From Anaspis maculata (lineage: Eukaryota; Arthropoda; Insecta; Coleoptera; Scraptiidae): DNA of 64,000 bases. Of the stretch, positions 11,001 through 21,895 are shown piece by piece; within the stretch, counting starts at the first letter, position 1, and every line of letters begins with the position of its first letter. The position numbers and the translations under genes are program-made. Location: NCBI GenBank assembly GCA_949128115.1, contig OX421966.1, forward strand, positions 52,883,416 to 52,947,415, in the 5' to 3' direction. Below the pieces are notes generated by a model. It saw only the letters and a list, made by a program, of their open reading frames with translations. It was not told the origin of the DNA and did no database searches.

Positions 11001-14000
11001 TTTTGTACAAAAATTAGATCAAGACTGGTGATGGATTTTTGAATGGATAGTTTTTTTTTTTGTTTTTTTTTGAGAAATTGGTTTAAAAATTAGAATATGA
11101 TTTTTTTCACGTGATAATTGATTATTGTTGAGTTTTTTCTTATAGTTCAATAAATTACCTGCTATACTTACAAATTATATCTGCTTGAAAGTTGTTTATT
11201 TATTCAAAATTAATACCTTGAACAGTTTCGTAATTTTCAGTACCGATCCCGAAATCCCGGGATCGTCGAAATTTAATCGCGGGATTGCTATTTTGATTCG
11301 GGATTGCAAACCCTAGCCTTTAAGTAGTGTTGAGACAGAAAGACCAACTACACATATTATGTGAAAACCAAATTGTAGGCTCTGTTTTGCAGTTAGGTGG
11401 ATATAGATACCTACCTGGTCCTCGATATTCTGACCGGCGCCAATGATTCCAACAAAAACTGCCACAAACATGACAAAACCAAACATAATGAAGATATACA
11501 TGTTGTAAGACGCTTTCACTGTATTCTGTAATAAAATGTACCTATCAAACTAATGGTGGGATATTCTCTAGAAAATAACATTCCATGAACGCTCTGTTGC
11601 GCTGTTACAACCTGGGCAACAGCCAATGACCGACAAGATTTTTCTTACATAATAGCTGTATTACACTACACAATTGTTCAATTTCTTGTACAATCTGCCA
11701 AAATAGTGTCAAAAAACAGAACTTGATTGTTTAACTGACAGATTGTACCAGAAGTTGTACAAGAAATTGTGTAGTGTAATACAGCTATAACAAAGCGTTT
11801 ATAGAATGGTCTATACATACCGGGTGTCCGCGCGAAAACTTAAGATGCGACTCGAGTTGCGATCATTTCCGCAATTTTCAAGATACAGATTTCAAATTTC
11901 ACATTGTAAGAACGGAGCTGAACAATTCGTTCCACCCCCTAGCAACCCTTATTTTTCTTTCAAATGACACGCTCTATTTTTGTTTTTTTTTTTCTGAAAA
12001 AGAATGTAATTTCTAATACATCTGTGAAAAACTAAACAAAAAATTCACAATTTTTAGAGTAGGTAATCAACTTTTTAATTACACTATAATTGCAACACAT
12101 TAATTGAATCTTTTCTTGTCGAAACAAGAAGCTATTACAACCGAGTTGCTTAGAACAGTGGATGCTACTAAACAAATTGTACCTGTCAACAACTCACCCT
12201 CGCCCCCCACAAGCCCCGCTGTTGTTTTTTTTTTCTTCGAGAAATATGTTACCTTATTGTTATTGCTTTGTTGAAGGAATGGTGAATTCAGTTCAGTTGA
12301 CACAAAAATTGGTGTAGACAATTTTTGATTTGTCGAACTAAACTTTTTTTTTTATTGGCTCCAAAGAAAGCAAATATTACGATCCAGTAAAAGGAAAACT
12401 AATGAATGAATTTCAACGGCATGAAAGCATTTTTTATGATTTTTTTTATGAATGTGAACGGATGTGTTTTATTATGAGGTATTCTACTTTCATATTTTCA
12501 GTTCATTGATTTATTAGCTTTCCTTTCACTTGATGGTGATGAGTAATTGATTTTTTGAAGCGAGTTTTGAAGCCAATTAAAAAAATGTCTAGTTTGACAA
12601 ATACCTTGACCTTGTCGACACCAATTTTTAGTAAGTTCACCAGTTTGTTTAGTAACATCTAGCGTGAAATTACAAGCAATTCGGTTGTAATATAGCTTCT
12701 CGTTTCAACAAGAAACATCCAAATTATTTCTGTTGCAATTTTAGATCATTGAAAAATTGATTTCCGAGTTGATTTCGCAAAAAATTGTGAACTTTTCTCT
12801 TTAGTTTTTCACAGATGTATCAAGAATCACATTCTTCCTCAGGATAACAAATAAGAGGAAGGGTGTCGTTTGAAAAAAAATTATGGTTGCTAGGGGGTGG
12901 AACGAATTGATCCGCTCCGTTCTTACTTGTGCCCACCGATCGATGTCCCCCACGTGACTAATTGACATTGTGAAATTTGAAATCTGTACATCCAAAATTG
13001 CGGAAACTATCGCATCGGAGAGTTTTCGCGCGTACACCCGGTATGGTGCGTTTTTCAATCCGAATGGTATTACTCTGAGCCGTATAACTCAACTCCCGGT
13101 AGATGTTGAGAACGCAGTCAGAAATAAGTAGGTAGGTACCAATAACTAGAACTCACGAACTCTTTCGGCCTTCGATCATGCACCAATCTTCAGAATTTCA
13201 TTGGTGCATTTTTGAACCCGAATTGCAATACCCTGCTAGGCGTACAGCCCCCGCTAGAGGGTAGAAAACACCGTTAGATATTATAATGGTATGGTATCAT
13301 GCATAAACTATCTTTCAAAGGAATCTTCCAGTAGTCCAGTACCCGCGGTCAGCTTTCCCTCGGTTTTAAACTGAGAGTTTGAGAGTGAGAACGCTATATT
13401 TTCTTTAAATTAGTATTAGTCTTTTCAGTATTAGTCTATAGCTACATTTGATAATAATAATTATGGTTAACTTACCTCGAAAAAGTAAACACCGATGCTA
13501 GTACCCAGGAGCCCTCCAGTTATGGGAAACGTAAGTAAGGGAATCCCGATGAATCCATTCACTAAATTCACTGCTCTGGAACATCGGGTCAAGATAACGA
13601 GCGATCAAATTGATTGCTCAAGTTGGCGTACGTTGCTCGCTTTTTTCCCGAACGGGCGAATCATGAACGCGTGTTTGGGGAAAAATTGAACATCGTACGT
13701 CAACTTGAGCAATGGAGTATTTGATCGCTCTGTATAGTCGAAAAAAAAGCATCTAATGTAAGTGCAGCACTCACTCTTTGATTTCAATGTAGCGCAGAGA
13801 ACAAAACTTCAACCTGTGACCGATCATCTTCTCATCATTCCCATCACATACATCATCAGCATCCGGTTCCGATATGTTCCTTACGTGTTCATTGAGCATT
13901 TTCATTTGGAATTGGATATGTTTGCTGAAATACAGCAGCTGGAACGCGTGTACCGTCATCGCGTAAATGGTTGGGAAACAGCCAATTTTAATGATCAAAG

Positions 14001-17000
14001 TCATAAGACTGTAGTGGTGCGGGAAGCACCACTCTATGATATAATAGATGAGATAGATTTCTTTCTCGATGCCGTCGCTGATACTGTACAGTGTCGCCAC
14101 CACTGTCGCAATGAGCACCTGGAAAATGCAGTACAGCGAAGCTTTGAGGCAATCTCTGCGGATGTCCTTCTTTATTTTTTCTCCGGCACAGTCCACGGAC
14201 CAGAGCTTGAATGTTTTGACGAATCTCGTCACGATTTCAGCCTCCCACAGGATGACTACCATGACGTTGAAACCCTGATTAACGTTACACTCTCGATTTT
14301 ATCTATATAGCTTTCGTAAGTCTGATTTTTATCTCTGAAAGTTTTATTATAGTGTTATGGTACTTCTGGTAAACTATGCATGCATAGTATAACCTGTGCA
14401 TGCATGGTTATTGAGTTAACTGGGCAAATTTTCTAATATGACATTGTAGGCTTGCCGCTTGCCGGTGCCGCCTTCTTACCTGAAGTGAAACTGTCCAAAA
14501 GTTGGGTACAGTTGGGTTATAGTGTCCGTCAAGCTACCATCAAAATCTTTGAAAAATTGACCATGTCATGCGTGGAAATGCGACTTTTGGGTGGCGCGGA
14601 GGGGTCTTGAATGTACACAGTATGATTATAATATAAATATTATAACTTCATGCCGAAAACTTTACGACATATACGTAGTTTATACAATATATGTCAGGTT
14701 TTGCACCGAAATAATGTAATATATATTCTTTTTGACCCTAAATGCATTATATCTTGCAAATGCTGCAAGAAGCCTACAGCTGCTGTGGCACTAGTGGCAA
14801 TATTAAGTATAGCAAAATGTTATCAATGCGATTGTGTGAAAAATAACATTCTATAAACGCTCTCTGTTATCCAAAAAAATCTTATCGCCCATTGGCTGTT
14901 GCCTAGGAAATAAGAACGTAACAGAGCGTTTATGGGATGTAATTTTTCACTGATTTGACTGCAGTGCCGTAACTAGGCTTGTTGGCGCCTGTGGCAATGT
15001 AGCAATTGTGCGCCCCAAGGAAGTAAACATCCCAAGGGGGCCAGGCCTCGCTAGAGCGCCGTAGGCAAAATTTTTCCCAGATAATAATAATATTGCTAAT
15101 AATAATCTCAAATTTAAGCTGAAAGCTTCCATTTCTTCCCTCTCCAGATTTTTGGCCACAATGGGAACACAATATATAAAAAGAATTGAAAATGGCAAAT
15201 AAGATGATTATCATATTTTTGAAATCTTTCACTCGATCTCTCATAAAAAAATAGGTGAAACCAATAATAAACTAATAATAAATTTTATCTACCATCATCA
15301 CCCACTGAGAGAATAGCGGATAAATTCCTCAAATTGAAAAAATAATAAACTCATTCGGCTCCTGGAAAATGTTTTCAAACTCCCGGCCGTTCATTCTTTT
15401 GCAGTCGATCAAACTTCCCAACCCCAGAAATAAAAACATGAAGACAAATTGATAATTTATCCACACAAAAAAGTCTTCAACAAGAAGTAACAAAATACTA
15501 GTAGGTAGTACCTATAGGATTACAAAAGATAAAAATTGGAAAACAAAACAAAATTTGTCAAGTTATTGACAAAATATTCAGAATCAAAATGGAGAACTAC
15601 TCTATTTCAAATAAAGTAACTAAAAATTAATTTTAGGACAAAAAAAAATTTAAAATGAAAAAAATCTTGAAACTTCAACCACCAAGCTGAACTTTTCTAG
15701 ATTTAAATTAAAAAAATATGTCTACGATTTCACAAAATTCAAGCTTGACGTAGCTGTTTTATCGATTGAAAGTATAGATATCTTTGTTAATCTTTCTTGG
15801 CCGACAAAAGAGCGCAAATACGACTTGACAAGCTTCAGTTTACTGAACGAGAGATGAAATTTTTTGCAGAATATAGAGAGGCCTAATCTTAGACTGATTC
15901 GGCGCTCTTGTATTTATTTGATGCTGCAAGTAAATAAATGAGGTGATAGTCAGGCTGGAAGTCGAAAAGCACCTATACTAGACCGACCGGCGCCAGCGCT
16001 GGCGGAGGGCGCCGAGCGCGAGCGCTGCCTCATCCTCATCATGCTACTTCCTGCAGCGCCGTGCTCTTCAATTTTATTCATTTTATGGCTGTTTTGAATC
16101 ATGTCATGAATAGGTGGTAGAAAAAGAAGCTTTTGATTTTTTTATTTATAAAGTTTGTGAAGTTGTAGGTTGTAGGTAGAAGTAGATATAGGTTCAGGTG
16201 AAAATTTGGAACAAAAATTGAAAAATTAGTAACAGGTATTACCCAAGCTAAATTTTGCGCCCCTAAAATTTTTGCGCCTGTGGCAAATGCCACCTTCGCC
16301 ACGCCCTAGTTACGGCAATGCCTGACTGTAATTCAGGAGTATTATATTAAATAAAATGGAATAAAAGTGATGCACAGCGCTGCAAAAGATGTGTGCAACA
16401 TGCAATTGGAAGACGCTATACTAGTAAAGTTCTGTTGAATATAACTCTTGTGATTACCAGTTACCACCTTATTCTTTATGTAGGGTAAGTACCTCGGCGG
16501 TAAAAAAAATTTCGGGCAATGAGTTGACACAAAGCATAGTAATTGTTAAGTCTGAAATCGTATGGCCAAAATTTAAATAAAACAAATTTTTGTCAACGTA
16601 CCTACTTACTGTTCACTGTTCGACATTCATTTCCGACCAGAGTGGTGCATTCAGGTAATTTTCTGAATTCTGACTATTAGATGCCCTATGATCTTATTTA
16701 TGATGTGAGCTTTCAGAGATCAAAATCAGGCTATAGAAGTTGAGTGTGATTATTGTGGGTACCTACTATACTTACGTAGACAATGAAAAACAATGCTGGG
16801 CTGAAATTAATTATTTCCATAGCACTCAGCTCATATAAGAAAAAATATAAATGGGTAATGATGAATAAGAGAAACCAAAATACTAATACACCGAACGTCC
16901 ACCGGACCAACATTGGTTTGAATATGTCTAAGCCGAGGAATCGGGGTAAGACCAAACAGTCACCTGCAAAATGAAGGTGGATCTACTGTTCAATAAAAAC

Positions 17001-17426
17001 AACAGAGTCCTTGCACGGATTTGGTTTCCATCGCATAAATGGGACCTTGCACTGCCACTTTCAAACACTGAGGGCGCCACAACCGTTGGGGGCAAATTCG
17101 ACAATTTTGCGACGGCGTTGACGCTTCGAGAATTCGAGATCAACGGTTTTTTTTCGTTTGAATTTTCAATGCTCGTCTCGTATGCAATCTATTAATGTAA
17201 TACAATTTTTAAGACTTGTCACATGAGTCCTCGAACGATCTTCAAGTGGGCTGAGACGAAAATTTGTATTTCTCAAGTAATAAAACGAAATACCCACCCA
17301 CATGAAAAAAATGCAGGTTTGTGATTGGGGCAAACAGAAAGCGTGCAAGAACTGTTGTTCGTAATCATTTCGTAATTATATTGAAAGTAAACCTTGCATT
17401 TCCTGATGCTTTCCAGCAAAATCCAT
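7967..17426 (-). CDS. Insect odorant receptor (7tm_6 family), seven-exon gene
   Basis: Seven exons (17393-17426, 16776-16963, 13775-14274, 13476-13575, 11415-11525, 8108-8263, 7967-8020) join with consistent phases into 1,143 nt, a 380-residue protein of normal odorant-receptor length. The product should be a seven-helix, ligand-gated cation channel subunit that pairs with Orco in sensory-neuron dendrites. Family signs are: an N-terminal LPRFLGLDIFKPML followed by TM1; hydrophobic segments in exons 2-6; LNEHVRNI and HRLKFCSLRYIEIKE between TM4 and TM5; and the conserved C-terminal half IIGAGQNIEDQ, LENEWYNWSH, VMQPLRVEYSACFALNYKLGLK and a short last exon ending VSVLLHLKR. Donors are GTAAGT, GTGAGT or GTAGGT except the first (GTTTAC), so the 11-residue first exon is the weakest part. 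Introns are filled with transposons. A gustatory receptor is less likely, since the C-terminal motifs fit 7tm_6. Confidence 0.85.
8108..8263 (-). CDS. Odorant receptor exon 6 (conserved C-terminal motif, TM7)
   Basis: 52 codons, phase 0 at both ends. Encodes PEEMLEALLENEWYNW, MELLLFLSQVMQPL and FALNYKLGLK, the most conserved part of insect odorant receptors. Donor GTGAGT. The acceptor context (ATTTAAAAAG) has a weak pyrimidine tract. Confidence 0.85.
8717..8788. repeat. Short hairpin (GGCAGGCTGTGGCCTGG)
   Basis: GGCAGGCTGTGGCCTGG at the left pairs with CCAGACCACAGCCTGCC at the right around a ~35-base spacer. Probably a tiny MITE. Confidence 0.5.
8820..9590. repeat. Foldback element, TACAGGTGTCCCG termini
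   Basis: TACAGGTGTCCCGAAAATA at the left and its near complement ending CGGGACACCCGTA at 9590. The arms share CCGGAAACGCTTC (8910) and its complement (9490), and GGTGGGACCCTGAAGATA with its complement. Lies in the odorant receptor intron 8264-11414. Confidence 0.85.
9591..10268. repeat. Foldback element, TACAGGGTGTTCC termini
   Basis: Starts exactly at the right end of the preceding foldback. TACAGGGTGTTCCAGCGATG is mirrored by TGAAACACCCTGTA. The arms share AAAATATGACGAAAACCTAT and CTCCAAAGTTCACTTTT with their complements. The centre is interrupted on one side by a ~60-base segment (9893-9951) with no counterpart. Confidence 0.85.
10300..11315 (+). mobile_element. Decayed hAT DNA transposon
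   Basis: Perfect 16-bp terminal inverted repeats (TAGGGTTTGCAATCCC) flanked by a perfect 8-bp target duplication GCCTTTAA (10292-10299 and 11316-11323), the hallmark of the hAT superfamily. The subterminal regions are rich in CCCGGGAT/ATCCCGCG motifs. Near 10971-11030 the plus strand still reads AERALSAAGGFCTKIRSRL, the hATC dimerisation motif of the transposase C-terminus. The rest is stop-ridden and shortened to 1,016 bp. Inserted in the odorant receptor intron 8264-11414. Confidence 0.9.
10971..11030 (+). pseudogene. hAT transposase C-terminal (hATC) remnant
   Basis: Twenty codons reading AERALSAAGGFCTKIRSRLV, matching the family pattern in which an ERxFSxAG block precedes a K-R-x-R-L segment. 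No other part of the transposase is readable. Confidence 0.8.
11415..11525 (-). CDS. Odorant receptor exon 5 (TM6)
   Basis: Acceptor TTTATTACAG, donor GTAGGT, 37 codons, phase 0 at both ends. Encodes NTVKASYNMYIFIMFGF, a hydrophobic TM6 and GIIGAGQNIEDQ, the counterpart of the conserved glycine/acidic segment after TM6 in 7tm_6 proteins. Confidence 0.85.
11579..11808. repeat. MITE with CATTCYATRAACGCTCTGTT termini, holding a second hairpin
   Basis: CATTCCATGAACGCTCTGTT at the left, with GCGTTTATAGAATG at the right. Inside is another palindrome (about 11651-11788): AGCTGTATTACACTACACAA and its complement. A sister copy lies at 14848-14939. Confidence 0.65.
11818..13043. repeat. 1.2-kb foldback element, TACCGGGTGT termini
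   Basis: TACCGGGTGTCCGCGCGAAAA at the left, TTTTCGCGCGTACACCCGGTA at the right. The arms remain complementary well towards the centre: GGAACGAATTG/CAATTCGTTCC, ACACCAATTTTT near 12625 against AAAAATTGGTGT near 12305. No coding potential. Lies in the odorant receptor intron 11526-13475. Confidence 0.85.
13476..13575 (-). CDS. Odorant receptor exon 4 (TM5)
   Basis: Acceptor GTTCCAG, donor GTAAGT, 100 nt. The split codon GA|A restores Glu after RYIEIK, followed by AVNLVNGFIGIPLLTF and a hydrophobic run to GVYFFE. The preceding intron is only 199 nt and most of it is a palindromic MITE (13599-13730). Confidence 0.75.
13599..13730. repeat. Palindromic MITE filling a short intron
   Basis: GAGCGATCAAATTGATTGCT and its near complement ending TTTGATCGCTC, with a matching inner block CAAGTTGGCGTACG/CGTACGTCAACTTG. 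It makes up two thirds of the 199-nt intron between odorant receptor exons 3 and 4. Confidence 0.7.
13775..14274 (-). CDS. Odorant receptor exon 3 (TM2-TM4)
   Basis: Acceptor TTAATCAG, donor GTGAGT, 500 nt. It completes TM2 (GFNVMVVILW), carries TM3 (LYCIFQVLIATVVATLYSI) and TM4 (SLMTLIIKIGCFPTIYAMTV), then the intracellular segment with LNEHVRNI, an acidic DADD stretch and the HRLKFCSLRYIEIKE motif typical of the family before TM5. Confidence 0.85.
14848..14939. repeat. MITE, CATTCTATAAACGCTCT termini
   Basis: CATTCTATAAACGCTCTCTG at the left, ACAGAGCGTTTATGGGATG at the right; the inner CATTGGCTGTTGCC block is shared with the copy at 11579-11808. Confidence 0.65.
14962..16320. mobile_element. 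hAT-like non-autonomous element, CAGTGCCGTAACTAGG termini
   Basis: The left end, CAGTGCCGTAACTAGG, is mirrored at 16305-16320 (CCTAGTTACGGCAATG). The subterminal GGCGCCTGTGGC also recurs inverted. Flanks are TTTGACTG and CCTGACTG, an 8-bp target duplication with two mismatches. The interior shares GCGCCGTAGGCAAAATTTTT and an (ATA)n-rich block with the nested MITE at 46347-46849, so the two are related. No transposase ORF. Confidence 0.75.
16776..16963 (-). CDS. Odorant receptor exon 2 (TM1 and start of TM2)
   Basis: Acceptor TTTTGCAG at 16964-16971, donor GTAAGT at 16770-16775. Encodes DCLVLPRFLGLDIFKPML, then a strongly hydrophobic TM1 (FGVLVFWFLLFIITHLYFFL) and EIINFSPALFFIVY, ending in phase 0. 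Confidence 0.8.
17393..17426 (-). CDS. Odorant receptor exon 1 (predicted start)
   Basis: ATG GAT TTT GCT gives MDFAGKHQEMQ and ends in phase 1 at CAAG|GTTTAC. The phase matches exon 2, which begins with two bases of a codon. The donor deviates from consensus after GT, so another upstream first exon is possible. Confidence 0.5.
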
Positions 17427-17934
17427 GATGTTAAACTTGATCCTATAATGCCAAAATACTAGGTATCGTTCAGGTAAGCAGGTAACTTTGCTCTTATCTC
17501 TGTTCCAGGTGATTTAGGGCTGATCGTTCGAAGTAGATTAGTGAGACTTTTGAATATTGGATGAAGATACATCAAACACTCAATAAACTTGTGATCATTC
17601 TCAGTTTTTGCTTGAATTATTTGACTATCTTCTTGGGGGTATTGGGGAGTGGGGACCAGTTTAGGCACCGGCATATACAGGGTGATTGAAAAATGGCGGA
17701 TTTCCTTTCGGGCACGTTATAATGAGCACGGGAAAAATAATGGGAACATTAATCGGCGTCGATTTGCAAGTTATTAACAAAATCAAATCTGCCCAATCTG
17801 GCAGCATCGCATTAGTACCTACCTAGCACCTTCAGATCGATGAGGTGTACCTACCTACATTACAATAGCATAATTGTATTGCTACCCTGGAAACTCCGTA
17901 GAACCTGCCAGACCATACCAAACATGCTTGACTG

Positions 17935-19680
17935 ATAGTGCGGCGGTTAGTAAGAACCACCTTGCATTTTGTGATAAAAGCATGAAATTTGGCACATACG
18001 CTCTACAGACTGTCTTTCACTATTTACGAGGCGGACCCACGATGGAACCATCGTGCAGCTGTCAGAATTGGCATTTGTCTACCTTCCAGGGGCAAAAACT
18101 GAAGTCGGTTATCAAGCTGATTCAAAAGTGACATTTAAGGTCAATGCAGTAGACCTTCGCAGTATAACTTCACCAAAACAGATGTCAATATTACAAAAGG
18201 AGGGGGAATGGGAGGGGATAGTTCTAGTCGCGGCACAGATTTTTTATTTGTTAATTTCGGACCAAATTGTCAAGTTTGGTGTCGTTTCCGACTAAATTAC
18301 ATCTTCTGAGTTCAAATTGAATGTTGTGATTGCAGTTTGAAGAAAAAAAATCTGTTTTGTTGGAAAAAATTATATTTCGGAAAATAATCGGTAATTGTTG
18401 ACGACCACTACTTATCGACTTCAGCCACCAACTTTTCACGGTAGGTAGACACCACCACAACATCACGTTCGTCGACCGTAGTTTCCTGGGGAAACCACTA
18501 TTTCCACTGTAAAATGCCCCTTCTTTCCCATTACTTGTTCTACGACGTAAGTACATGCAAGAAGGAAGCGTCCTATATAGCTGTTTAAGTGGTTGCTTAA
18601 CTCTTAGAAAATGCTAGTCGAGAAGTAGTCGTCGTCAACAATTACCAAATAATCTTAGTCTTTTTTCATTTTGACTTTTATCTTGATTCCGAGCATTCGA
18701 AGTGGGAATCCTTATTTAGTTCACTTCTTCAAAGCTTCCTGTACATAAAAACCATGTACGAGACCTGATTTTTACTCTGAGAAGATCGTGAGCCTCATTT
18801 GTTTCTGAAGTCGTAGAAGTAATATCCAATAATTTTATTAATTTCCATGTACAAATGGAGGTATGCGTTAAAAACCTTGCAGTTTGTGATAAAAGCCTGA
18901 AACTTGGCATACATGGTCTATGGACTGTCCTTTACGATATAAGAGGTGCACCCATGTACCCATGACGGAACCGCCGTGCAGCTGTCAGAATCGCCGTGAT
19001 ACCTTTGCACGCACACTTCCATTCGTACATCAAAATGATTGCATATTACTTTCACGAGTTTAGGAACAAATGAGGCTCACGAACTTGTCAAAGTAAAAAT
19101 CAGATCTCGTACATGGTTTTCATGTGCAGGAAGCTTTGAAGAAGTGAACTAAATAACGATTTCCACTTCGAATGTCTTGAATTAGAATAAACGTCAAAAT
19201 GAAAGAAGCCTTAAAAAATTTTTCTGAAATATATTTTTTTGGTAACAAAACAAAATCTTTTCTCTCAAACTGCAATTACAACATTCAATTTGAATTCAGA
19301 AGATGTAATTTAGTCGGAAACGACACCAAACTTATCAATTTTGGTCCGAAATTAACAAAATAAAAAAATCTGTGCCGCGGCTTGAACTATCCCCTCCCAT
19401 TCCCCCTCCTTTTGTAATATTGACATCTGTTTTGGTGAAGTTATACTGTGAAGATCTACTGCATTGATAGACGTCACTTTTGAATCAGCTCGATAACCGA
19501 CTTCAGTTTTTGCCCCTGGAAGGTAGGCAAATGACAATTCTGACAGCTGCACGGCGGTTCCATCGTGGGTCCGCCTCGTAAATAGTAAAGGAAAGTCTGT
19601 AGAGCGTATATGTCAAATTTCATGCTTTTATCACAAAATGCAAGGTTTCCCTGAAAAATGGCCGTTAACCGCCGCACTAT
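17935..19680. repeat. 1.75-kb foldback element with an extra module copy in its loop
   Basis: ATAGTGCGGCGGTTA at the left is mirrored by TAACCGCCGCACTAT at 19680. The ~800-bp arms match along their length, e.g. GTGCAGCTGTCAGAATTGGC (18050) against 19545, and AAGCTTCCTGTACATAAAAA (18730) against 19130. A third copy of the outer module (TTTGTGATAAAAGCCTGAAA onward) sits in direct orientation near the centre at 18870-18995. No gene is supported inside. Confidence 0.85.
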
Positions 19681-19763
19681 GACTCAAATCTCAGTTGCAA
19701 AAGAAATTTTAATTCGGGAACTACTAACGACATGTGATTCTTCGCAAGTAACAATAGGTCTGT

Positions 19764-19884
19764 TCCATCAGGAGTCCATGACTCTCCGTGGACGTCAGCA
19801 GCATGCGCATTACGATTTTGGCGTTCCATAAATCGTAATGCGCAGGCTGCTGACGTCCACGGACAGTCAGAGACTCCTGATGGA
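19764..19884. repeat. Compact near-perfect hairpin
   Basis: TCCATCAGGAGTC at the left pairs with GACTCCTGATGGA at the right, and CCGTGGACGTCAGCAG plus TGCGCATTACGATTT with their complements, leaving a loop of under 20 bases. Probably a MITE; a hairpin RNA is possible if transcribed. Confidence 0.75.
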
Positions 19885-20239
19885 GACCCAATGTTTTGCT
19901 TCAAAGTCATGCAACCTCAAGAAGTGGAATTCTCAACTTCACCTCCTCATAACTCGATACATTGTGATACATCGAATTGAAGGGAATTGGATGCTCTTCT
20001 TAAAAATTATTTTGTTTGCCTCTAAATTTTCGGCCTCTCCTCCATTAAATTGGACATTTGGAGAATTTTCAGAGGGAAATAGGGGTTTTTGAGTTACGAG
20101 CTATTGCCGCCCCCATGACTTACCGCCCGCCGTTTGCAGACACGCACTGCATGCCTGCTAGGCCCGGCCCTGGGTAGGTCTCGTGAGTAGTTTACATATG
20201 GGTGACATTTCATTTCAGCAGAGCTGATACCACCTCATT

Positions 20240-20355
20240 GGCCGCGTTCGTAAGTCACAACAGTTGTGGAGCACTTCTACGCCATTGGTCAAAACTAAAA
20301 TTTCGACGAATCGCGTGGAAGTGCTCCACAACAGTTGTGACTTACGAATGCGGCC
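20240..20355. repeat. MITE with GGCCGCRTTCRTAAG termini, 3-bp target duplication
   Basis: GGCCGCGTTCGTAAGTCACA at the left; TGTGACTTACGAATGCGGCC at the right. The arms are complementary for more than 40 bases (AACAGTTGTGGAGCACTTC). Flanked by ATT on both sides. Same family as the 500-bp element at 33118-33617, which is flanked by AAT. Confidence 0.75.
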
Positions 20356-20359
20356 ATTG

Positions 20360-21895
20360 TTAGACAGATCCTCCTTTCTTATAAACCGGACAGACTCTGG
20401 AAGATATCCAGAGTCTGTCCGGTTTATAAGAAACGGGGATAAGACTGACATTGCTAACTACCGTCCTATATCTATACTCTGCAACTTCAGCAAAATATTC
20501 AAGCACACCTTCCACCGGGCCGTATACCGGCATGTGTCCTGTTACCTGTCCCCCCATCAGCACGGTTTCATGAAGGGTCGCTCAACCACTACGAATCTCG
20601 CAGTGAAGACACAATTTCTGTGTGAGGCTCTAGACAGAAGGAGTCAGGTGGACGTGGTATATACCGATTTTACCAGTGCTTTTGACACCATAAATCATGG
20701 GATGTTGTGCAGAAAGCTTAGCAACTTTGGTTTTTCCGAGTCCCTGATCAGGCTGGTTGCCTCTTACCTTGAGAACAGACAGCAGTACGTCCAGCATAAT
20801 GGTTTTAAGTCAGAGTATTTCCACCAGTCATCTGGGGTCCCCCACGGAGCTCCCTTGGGGCCTTTTTTCTTTGACGTCTACATCGATGATGTCCTCTCTG
20901 GGGTTTCCGCGAAAACTTTGTTATACGCTGACGACCTTAAGTTGTACCGTGAGGTGAGAACAATGAGCGACTGCAGAGTGTTACAGGATGACCTGACCAC
21001 AGTTCACAGGTGGTGTGTTAAGAATGGTCTGCGTCTGAATGCGTCCAAATGCAATGTCATGTCTTTCACCCGCGGGAAAAACCCATTGCTATATGATTAC
21101 GGTTTGGGTGGGGCAATCATACAGAGACCTGAATACGTCAAGGACTTGGGGGTGACGTTTGACTCCAGGCTCACCTTTTCCAAGCATGTTGAAATAACGG
21201 TATCCTCGGCTTTTAAGGGCCTCGGCTTCATCTTACGCAATGGGGCTGGCTTCAGAAATGTTGACACCTTAAAGGTATTGTTCAGTACATTCGTCAGATC
21301 CAGGTTGGAGTACGCCTCCCTCATTTGGGATCCCATATATGTGGTGAGGATATCTGACCTGGAGAAAATTCAAAGGCGCTTTCTGAAGACAGCCTCTTTC
21401 TTTATTGACGGTTTTTACCCTCCGCGGGGGTTTCCTCATGGCCTGCTGCTGAGTCGCTTTGGCATGTCATCACTTAAGCTTAGGAGAGATGCTGGCTGTG
21501 TGATATTTCTGAACGGTCTCATTAATGGTTGCGTGGACTGCTCATCCTTGACGAGTTTGCTGGAGTATCGGGTTCCGCGCATCTCCAGTTGACATATAAA
21601 TGTTTTTCATGTGCCGACTGCTCGCACCAACATGCTTTTGATGTCTCCACTTCACAGGATGATATCAAGATACAGTGAAGTTGAAGATAAACTTGACATT
21701 TTTTGTTGTAAAAAGAAAGAAATTTTTGATGTGTTTGCACTTTCACATGATGCTGTCAATTATTGATGTTTCTCTTTGTTTATTGTTTGTATACTGTGTA
21801 AACTTTACAACTGGTTTTCATCCTCTGATTGGGCTGTGCGGCCTGTTGGATGTTTTCTACATATTAAGCTGTACCTATCTTATATATGTGTGAAA

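Noticed and set aside
13762..14310. 182-codon plus-strand open frame
   Set aside because: It lies antisense to odorant receptor exon 3 and shows no family resemblance.
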